Assembly: GCA_002422995.1 (NCBI GenBank)
Contig: DIUK01000072.1
Location: 1 to 9,044 of the forward strand
DNA from: Rhodocyclaceae bacterium UBA6160
GTDB lineage: Bacteria; Pseudomonadota; Gammaproteobacteria; Burkholderiales; Rhodocyclaceae
DNA length: 9,044 nucleotides
Reading direction: 5' to 3'
The position numbers and the translations under genes were made by a program. Within the stretch, counting starts at the first letter, position 1. Every line of letters starts with the position of its first letter. This document shows positions 1 to 4,438 of this stretch, in pieces. The notes beneath the pieces were generated by a model. That model was given only the letters and a program-made list of their open reading frames with translations, was not told the DNA's origin and did no database searches.

Positions 1-890
1 GTGTGAAGAAAGACCTTGTTGGGCTGATAAGGTATGGCCCTTAATTTGCGGGCTTCTTCTGGTGCGCTAGCTTCATCAAGAATGGAGAGGGTCTGGTCAC
101 TGTGGCAGGCAAAAATCACTTCATCAAAAGTCTCATCATCAACAACTGGCATTCCCCCGGTTTGCTTTGTAAATCGCAAGGTGTTGCCTTGCGACGCCGG
201 TGTAATAGCATCAACGCGGGTGTGAAGACGAACATCGGGTAACGCAGCAACCATGCGTTTGACATACTCGCGACCGCCGTGCCGGACTGTCAGCCATTGC
301 GGGCGGTTAAAAATTTGCAGCAGACCGTGATTGCGCGCGAAGTGCACAAAGCTGGTCAAAGGATATTGCAACATCGTTTCTGTTGGACAAGACCAGATGG
401 CCGCTGCCATAGGAAGCAGATACCACTCACTGAATTCCTTGCTGTAACCGTTTTTGAACAGGTAGGCACCCAGAGAAATGTCACTGCTAAGGAGCGCATT
501 TGTTTCCTTGTTGAACCGCAGGATGTCCCGCAGCATTCGCCAGAAACCAGGACGTAACAAATTCGATTTTTGCGCGAACAGCGTGGCTAGATTGTTTCCA
601 GCCCATTCAATGGCTGGATTTTCGAGGCTGACCGAAAAGGACATATCGCTTGCCATAGTTTCAATGTTCAGCATTCGGAAAAGTGCCGTCAATTGAGGAT
701 AGGTTTGGTGATTGAAAACCAAAAAACCCGTATCAACTGGAAAGGTTTTGCCTTCCACTGTGATGTCAACTGTGTGAGTGTGGCCGCCCACATAATCGGC
801 TGCCTCAAACAACGTGACCTGATGTTTTTTGTTCAACAGCCATGCGGCCGCCAAACCTGAAATGCCACCGCCAACGACTGCAATTTTCAT
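1..890 (-). CDS. FAD-dependent amine-oxidase-like oxidoreductase (COG2907 type), 3' end outside window
   Basis: Partial: 296 N-terminal residues are present and the gene runs off the left edge. It starts at ATG 890-888, with a weak AAGAA purine tract upstream. The N-terminus is a textbook Rossmann dinucleotide fold: GGGISG at residues 7-12, then an acidic residue at E29 (LFEAADYVGGHTHTV) for the FAD ribose. The motif DTGFLVFN at about 53-60 and the whole layout match the flavin amine oxidase superfamily, specifically the COG2907 'NAD/FAD-binding' group. From family knowledge, COG2907 proteins are usually encoded beside DUF1365 and cyclopropane-fatty-acid-synthase-like methyltransferases in light- or singlet-oxygen-induced lipid-modifying loci. 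Those partners would lie off the left edge and are not seen here. The gene diverges from a CarH/LitR-type regulator, so light induction is inferred. The substrate is unknown. A carotenoid-desaturase-like enzyme is a more distant alternative. Confidence 0.88.
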   Translation of the reverse strand, partial: MKIAVVGGGISGLAAAWLLNKKHQVTLFEAADYVGGHTHTVDITVEGKTFPVDTGFLVFNHQTYPQLTALFRMLNIETMASDMSFSVSLENPAIEWAGNNLATLFAQKSNLLRPGFWRMLRDILRFNKETNALLSSDISLGAYLFKNGYSKEFSEWYLLPMAAAIWSCPTETMLQYPLTSFVHFARNHGLLQIFNRPQWLTVRHGGREYVKRMVAALPDVRLHTRVDAITPASQGNTLRFTKQTGGMPVVDDETFDEVIFACHSDQTLSILDEASAPEEARKLRAIPYQPNKVFLH

Positions 891-930
891 AATGTTCTTA
901 AGAGATACAACCGTAAATGATTGTGCAAAA

Positions 931-965
931 AGCAGATCACTGAGAATAAAGCGGCTTAATCTGCT
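931..965 (-). promoter_or_regulatory. Possible leader hairpin of the oxidoreductase transcript
   Basis: AGCAGAT at 931-937 is the exact reverse complement of ATCTGCT at 959-965, giving a 7-bp stem with a 21-nt loop. If the minus-strand promoter proposed at 978-1004 is right, this lies in the 5' untranslated leader, starting a few bases after the transcription start and ending about 40 bases before the start codon. The stem is short and the loop long, with no U-tract, so it is not a terminator. It may be chance. Confidence 0.25.
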
Positions 966-975
966 GTCGGTTAAG

Positions 976-993
976 AAATTATCATGATAATTT
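976..993. repeat. 18-bp perfect palindrome overlapping the operator
   Basis: The bases AAATTATCATGATAATTT are self-complementary over all 18 positions. The right arm shares bases 988-993 with the left arm of the longer inverted repeat at 988-1020. On the minus strand it includes GATAAT (983-978), a good candidate -10 hexamer for the oxidoreductase gene. It could be a regulator site or a promoter whose symmetry is incidental to AT-richness. Confidence 0.55.
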
Positions 994-1004
994 TATTTTG
1001 TCTA
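978..1004 (-). promoter_or_regulatory. Candidate promoter of the oxidoreductase gene
   Basis: On the minus strand, TAGACA (1004-999, five of six bases matching TTGACA) is followed after 15 bp by GATAAT (983-978, five of six matching TATAAT). The spacer is shorter than the 17-bp optimum. Predicted transcription starts near 971, about 80 nt before the ATG at 890. The -35 hexamer lies inside the TTGTC-N3-GACAA inverted repeat, so a protein bound there would block RNA polymerase. That is the repression geometry known for CarH-type regulators. Only inspection supports this. Confidence 0.45.
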
Positions 1005-1020
1005 GGACAAAATAAAATTA
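988..1020. promoter_or_regulatory. Probable LitR/CarH-type operator: long perfect inverted repeat
   Basis: Bases 988-1002 and 1006-1020 are perfect 15-bp inverted arms around the trinucleotide TAG, with core TTGTC-TAG-GACAA (998-1010). A perfect 15-bp dyad is far beyond what is expected by chance in 219 bp, even allowing for AT bias. It overlaps the candidate -35 of the divergent oxidoreductase promoter. With a MerR-family gene next door, it is the natural candidate operator for that regulator. It could in principle form a hairpin or cruciform, but there is no following U-tract and it is not at a gene end, so a terminator is unlikely. Confidence 0.65.
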
Positions 1021-1039
1021 ATTAGTCTTTAATTGGCAT

Positions 1040-1045
1040 TAGAAT
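1040..1045 (+). promoter_or_regulatory. Candidate -10 of the MerR/B12 regulator gene
   Basis: TAGAAT matches TATAAT at five of six positions. No good -35 lies 16-18 bp upstream (best is TTAATT at 1018-1023), so the promoter would be weak or activator-dependent. The implied start near 1052 puts the second TGTC-N3-GACA site (1062-1072) just downstream of the start, where a bound protein would repress. The assignment is tentative. Confidence 0.3.
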
Positions 1046-1061
1046 CTTTTTTATCGAAAAA

Positions 1062-1072
1062 TGTCATGGACA
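1062..1072. promoter_or_regulatory. Second TGTC-N3-GACA site before the regulator gene
   Basis: TGTC-ATG-GACA is a perfect dyad with the same half-sites and same 3-nt spacer as the core of the large operator (TGTC-TAG-GACA). The two centres, 1004 and 1067, are 63 bp apart, close to six helical turns, so proteins bound at both would lie on the same DNA face. This suggests cooperative binding, looping or autoregulation by the adjacent regulator. Confidence 0.5.
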
Positions 1073-1091
1073 AACTATCGAAAAAACAAAT

Positions 1092-1096
1092 GGGAG
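1092..1096 (+). promoter_or_regulatory. Ribosome binding site for the MerR/B12 regulator
   Basis: GGGAG lies 13 nt before GTG 1110. It is the only Shine-Dalgarno-like tract near the 5' end and favours GTG 1110 over the internal ATG at 1179. The spacing is somewhat long. Confidence 0.5.
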
Positions 1097-1109
1097 TGGC
1101 AAATTCATC

Positions 1110-2198
1110 GTGAAAGATAAATCGATTTTGGATTCAAGCCTGGCACCGCCTGCAGGTGGCAGCCGGTCTGTTGACTCCATGCCTGATGTAGTTGCCCATC
1201 GTGTGGGTATCACCGCTGTTGAGCGTGATACGGGGATTGGGAAAGATACCCTGCGGGTTTGGGAGCGGCGTTACGGTTTCCCTCAACCATTCCGCGATAC
1301 CCATGGCGAGCGCATGTATCCCATGCAGCAAGTGGCGCGGTTGCGCCTGATCAAGCGTTTGCTCGATCAGGGTTTTCGGCCGGGGAAACTATTGTCGCTC
1401 CCTCTGGAGCAATTGGATGTTTTGCTGGGGCAGTCGATTGAAAACGACTCTCAACCGCACCCAATAGACAAAAAGTCGGCTTTGGTGATACGCCAAGCGG
1501 CAGGACAGACCGGGGGTAAGAGCAAAGGCAAATCTTCCGCTAACGATGCGGTCAGTGGCTCAATAGCTAACAGCGCAACGGATTGGATCATTCCATTATT
1601 GAAAAGTCACGATATTTCACTGCTGCGTACAACTTTGGCACAGCGCATGGCGCAGTCAGGGCCGATGGGCTTTGTTCTGGATGTTCTGCCATCGCTGAAT
1701 GTCCGTGTTGGCAATGCCTGGCTGCGGGGTGAGCTGGCGGTTTTTGAAGAGCATGTCTACACCGAGGTCGTACAGAATGTCTTGAGAACCACATTGCAGA
1801 GCCTGAGCCTGACGCAGTCATTGCCGAGAGTGCTGCTGACAACAGTAAAAAATGAACAGCATGGCCTTGGCTTGCTGATGGCGGAAATATGCCTCGCGGT
1901 GGATGGCGCCACTTGTATTTCCATGGGGGTGCAAACGCCGGTGGCCGATATCGTGCTTGCTGCAAAGCATAAAGCGATGGATATTGTGGCCCTTTCATTT
2001 TCTGCTGCTTATTCATGGCGTCACATCCACGACTGTTTGCTTGAATTGCGCGCGCAACTTCCCGTTAACATTGCACTATGGGCTGGTGGCGCAGGCGTTG
2101 CAGGCCGCACATCGATCGCTGGCATTACGCTGATGAGCGATTTAAGGGCCATCCACCCAGCGCTTGCCGCGTGGCGAACAGAAAATCAGCGCGCTTAA
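1110..2198 (+). CDS. litR: MerR-family regulator with B12-binding domain (LitR/CarH-type photoreceptor)
   Basis: This 362-residue protein has an N-terminal MerR winged helix at about residues 31-95 (GITAVERDTGI, then TLRVWERRYGFPQP). A polar linker (about 108-157, GGKSKGKSS) follows, then a four-helix B12-capping domain and a C-terminal Rossmann cobalamin domain. W204 followed after nine residues by E214-H215 is the Wx9EH signature. E249-Q-H251-G-L-G254 is the ExHxxG motif, with H251 the predicted lower axial cobalt ligand. S296 and GG 326-327 fit the later B12 motifs. In CarH, adenosylcobalamin holds a DNA-binding tetramer in the dark and light breaks it. The residue after the Trp, His132 in Thermus CarH, is L205 here. 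The GTG start is favoured by GGGAG upstream; ATG 1179 (M24), still before the helix-turn-helix, is an alternative. The gene is longer than Thermus CarH (about 285 aa) because of the N-terminal tail and linker. It probably represses the divergent oxidoreductase and itself. Confidence 0.88.
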   Translation: MKDKSILDSSLAPPAGGSRSVDSMPDVVAHRVGITAVERDTGIGKDTLRVWERRYGFPQPFRDTHGERMYPMQQVARLRLIKRLLDQGFRPGKLLSLPLEQLDVLLGQSIENDSQPHPIDKKSALVIRQAAGQTGGKSKGKSSANDAVSGSIANSATDWIIPLLKSHDISLLRTTLAQRMAQSGPMGFVLDVLPSLNVRVGNAWLRGELAVFEEHVYTEVVQNVLRTTLQSLSLTQSLPRVLLTTVKNEQHGLGLLMAEICLAVDGATCISMGVQTPVADIVLAAKHKAMDIVALSFSAAYSWRHIHDCLLELRAQLPVNIALWAGGAGVAGRTSIAGITLMSDLRAIHPALAAWRTENQRA

Positions 2199-2216
2199 AT
2201 TCTTGCGGCGTGCTTT

Positions 2217-3530
2217 TCAGCTAGCAGGCTGGAGAAGCTGTTCCAGTGCTTTGATACGGGCAATACGGATGCGTTGGGCAATCAAATTCTGATGTTTTAC
2301 AAAAGGTGAGCCGGCGTCTGGTGATGGATTTATGCTGATCGTTTCGACGTCTCCCCGCGCGGTTTTCTCTCGGTCAGCGTCATCGTTTGGCATGCCTTGG
2401 GCGATCTTGCCGGCATCCACTGATTGTATTGCGGTCAGCGCGTGACGCCATACATCGGCAGGTGGGTAGGGGCGCTCTTGCCAACCCAGCCTGCCACGAT
2501 AATCGGCTTCGCAGGCCAGCAGCACGAGTTCGAAGCGTTCCGGGCGGCGCAGGGCATCGCAACGCTCCAGCACGCGCAGCACGGTTTCCGGGCGCAGTTC
2601 GGCCACCCGGTGCATATCGCCATGAAAGCGCGCCGCCAGCCGCGCCACATCGCGGCAATCGGCCGGCACGCGCAGCCGGATGCAAATGGCATCCAGTAGC
2701 TCTACGCTCTTGTGTTCATGGCCGTAATGACGCGGCAATATGTCGGCTGGCGTCAGGCCTTTGCCCAGGTCGTGTACCAGCGCGGCAAAGCGCGCGGGCA
2801 AGGGTGCGGCAAGTTGCGCAGCCATGTCGATGACCAGCATCACATGCACCCCGGTGTCGATTTCAGGATGGTAGTCGGCGCGTTGCGGGATCCCCCACAA
2901 CGCATCGAGTTCCGGCAGCAGCTTGCGCAGCGCGCCGCATTCGCGCAGCACCGCGAACATGCGCGAGGGGGTCACTTCCATCAGCCCGCGCGCCAATTCC
3001 TGCCACACGCGTTCGGCCACTAGCGCATCCGCCTCACCGCTGGCCACCATTTGCCGCATCAGTTCCATGGTTTCCGGCGCTACGCTGAAATCCGCAAAGC
3101 GCGCGGCAAACCGCGCCACGCGCAGGATGCGCACCGGGTCTTCGGCAAAGGCCGGCGAGACATGGCGCAGCACGCGCGCGGCCAGATCGGCGCGGCCGCC
3201 ATAAGGGTCGATCAGCTCGCCATTTTCGGCTTGCGCAATCGCATTGATGGTCAGGTCGCGGCGGCGCAAATCTTCTTCCAGCGTCACCTCGGGCGTGGTG
3301 TGGAAAACAAAGCCCGCATAACCCGGCGCGGTTTTTCGTTCGCTGCGCGCGAGCGCATATTCTTCATGCGTCTGGGGATGCAGGAACACCGGAAAGTCTT
3401 TGCCCACTGGCGTAAAACCCTGGGCGAGCATGACGTCCGGCGTCGCGCCGACGACCACCCAGTCACGGTCTTTCACTGGTAGACCGAGCAATTCGTCGCG
3501 CACAGCGCCACCTACGGCATAAATTTTCAT
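2217..3530 (-). CDS. cca: CCA tRNA nucleotidyltransferase (class II, with HD domain)
   Basis: This enzyme adds or repairs the 3'-terminal CCA of tRNAs in the cytoplasm, using CTP and ATP without a nucleic-acid template. The 437-residue protein starts at ATG 3530, which gives the canonical MKIYAVGGAVRD N-terminus; the same frame is open further upstream but only inside the previous gene. Visible motifs are GGAVRD (7-12), the metal-binding D21-R-D23, the nucleotide-recognition segment EEDLRRRDLTINA (85-97), and EDPVRILRVARFAARF (130-145). There is also an HD phosphohydrolase-type motif at H253-D254, as in the E. coli multifunctional enzyme (412 aa). The start overlaps the previous gene by ATGA, so translation is probably coupled; AAGG lies 7 nt upstream. 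Oddities: residues 1 to about 370 are encoded by very GC-rich DNA, whereas the last 67 residues fall to about 42% GC and include an extra polar stretch at about 380-412. Confidence 0.95.
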   Translation of the reverse strand: MKIYAVGGAVRDELLGLPVKDRDWVVVGATPDVMLAQGFTPVGKDFPVFLHPQTHEEYALARSERKTAPGYAGFVFHTTPEVTLEEDLRRRDLTINAIAQAENGELIDPYGGRADLAARVLRHVSPAFAEDPVRILRVARFAARFADFSVAPETMELMRQMVASGEADALVAERVWQELARGLMEVTPSRMFAVLRECGALRKLLPELDALWGIPQRADYHPEIDTGVHVMLVIDMAAQLAAPLPARFAALVHDLGKGLTPADILPRHYGHEHKSVELLDAICIRLRVPADCRDVARLAARFHGDMHRVAELRPETVLRVLERCDALRRPERFELVLLACEADYRGRLGWQERPYPPADVWRHALTAIQSVDAGKIAQGMPNDDADREKTARGDVETISINPSPDAGSPFVKHQNLIAQRIRIARIKALEQLLQPAS

Positions 3531-4438
3531 TGGCTGCCTTGCTTGAGATAATGGGGTGCAACCGCTTCGAGCGGCGTCGCTGTTTGGCTGAACGGCAAGC
3601 CTGGACAATCGGCGCAGATACTGTCTTCCTGCATTGAGCGCAGATTGTCCCGCGTCATGGGTGGGTTGGGCAGCCATTCCATTAGCCAGGCTTGGCACCA
3701 CGCCAGCCAGTCAGGCAAGGCAAATACCAGGCGCGGATGCCCTGCTGTAGCGCTGGCGTAATGGACCAGCTCGGCCAGAGTATAGATTTTGGGACCGCAC
3801 AAATCGAAGGTTTTGCCGATGCTTTCCTCACAGAGGAGGCTTTCCACGATGCTTGCTGCCACATCCTTGACCCAAACCGGCTGAAATCGGGCTTTAGCGC
3901 CGGCGAGTGGGAAAAAGGGTGCAATTTTTGCCAGCCGCGCAAAGAGATTTAAAAAGGCATCCCCTTCGCCAAAAATAACAGAAGGCCTAAAAATCGTCCA
4001 AGCCAGGCCTGAAGCCTGTACGGTAGCTTCACCTGCGGCTTTTGAACGCAGGTAGGCAGAGGGTGCCTCATGGCTGGCTTTCAGGGCAGATACATGGACT
4101 ATCCGCTGAATGCCGACAGATTGAGCGGCATCCACGATTTTTTGCGTTAATTCGACATGTGCGCGGGCAAAGTCAGCGCCATAAGGGGTGCCTTCTCTGC
4201 TGTGCAAAATGCCCACCAAGTTGATGACAGCATCATGGCCAGGCATGAGTCGAGAAAGAGCGGACGAGTCATGCACATCGGCTTCAACTATTTTCACGCG
4301 GGGTAGCACGGTGAGGGCTTTGTTGTGTTCGCGGCGACGCGTTGGCACTGTTGCGGCAAAGGTCATCCGCCGGGTTAGCTCACTCAGAATCGCTTGGCCA
4401 ACGAAGCCAGTGCCACCGACGACTAGAATATTTTTCAT
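3527..4438 (-). CDS. NAD(P)-binding SDR, complex I NDUFA9-subunit-like
   Basis: A 303-residue atypical short-chain dehydrogenase/reductase. The N-terminus MKNILVVGGTGFVGQAIL contains the glycine-rich GGTGFVG (8-14) of the extended or atypical SDR Rossmann fold. D54 and the NLVG segment (73-76) follow the usual layout, and Y129-L-R-S-K133 provides a YxxxK-like pair. RPSVIFGEGD (151-160) is typical of the NDUFA9-like / NAD-dependent epimerase group. The bacterial members have no firmly established reaction; in mitochondria the homologue is a structural, NADPH-binding subunit of respiratory complex I. No complex I genes are nearby, so a role in complex I here is only a family-level suggestion. 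The gene sits between slt and cca with 4-bp ATGA overlaps on both sides, which fixes its start and indicates co-translation. No signal peptide is seen, so it is probably cytoplasmic. Confidence 0.85.
   Translation of the reverse strand: MKNILVVGGTGFVGQAILSELTRRMTFAATVPTRRREHNKALTVLPRVKIVEADVHDSSALSRLMPGHDAVINLVGILHSREGTPYGADFARAHVELTQKIVDAAQSVGIQRIVHVSALKASHEAPSAYLRSKAAGEATVQASGLAWTIFRPSVIFGEGDAFLNLFARLAKIAPFFPLAGAKARFQPVWVKDVAASIVESLLCEESIGKTFDLCGPKIYTLAELVHYASATAGHPRLVFALPDWLAWCQAWLMEWLPNPPMTRDNLRSMQEDSICADCPGLPFSQTATPLEAVAPHYLKQGSQ

Larger units (their letters stand above)
891..1109. promoter_or_regulatory. AT-rich divergent regulatory spacer
   Basis: This 219-bp spacer separates the divergent oxidoreductase and MerR/B12 regulator genes and contains no credible coding ORF. 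It is strikingly AT-rich, above all at 970-1060, compared with its flanks. It holds two overlapping palindromes (976-993 and 988-1020), a second smaller TGTC-N3-GACA site (1062-1072), a 10-bp direct repeat TATCGAAAAA (1052-1061 and 1076-1085), and a 7-bp inverted repeat in the probable leader of the minus-strand gene (931-937 with 959-965). The arrangement is what would be expected of a bidirectional, repressor-controlled promoter region. Confidence 0.8.

Noticed and set aside
34..696. Plus-strand ORFs of 63-92 codons near the left edge
   Set aside because: They are antisense to the flavoprotein gene, which has a clear Rossmann motif and an unbroken frame to the window edge.
988..1020. Inverted repeat as a rho-independent terminator
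   Set aside because: It sits between two divergent 5' ends, has an AT-rich stem and no following U-tract, so it cannot end either gene.
2199..2216. Terminator between the regulator gene and cca
   Set aside because: The 18-bp convergent gap has no stem-loop with a U-tract. The local GCGCGC and GCGGCG runs do not pair convincingly.
2387..3482. Long open frames on the plus strand opposite cca
   Set aside because: They arise because GC-rich antisense DNA has few stop codons. The encoded sequences are Arg/Ala/His-rich with no recognisable motif, while the minus-strand frame carries all CCA-enzyme motifs.
3531..3701. Upstream extension of the cca reading frame to 3701
   Set aside because: These 57 extra codons lie inside the NDUFA9-like gene and show no similarity to CCA enzymes. 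The canonical N-terminus MKIYAVGGAVRD starts exactly at 3530, at the ATGA overlap.
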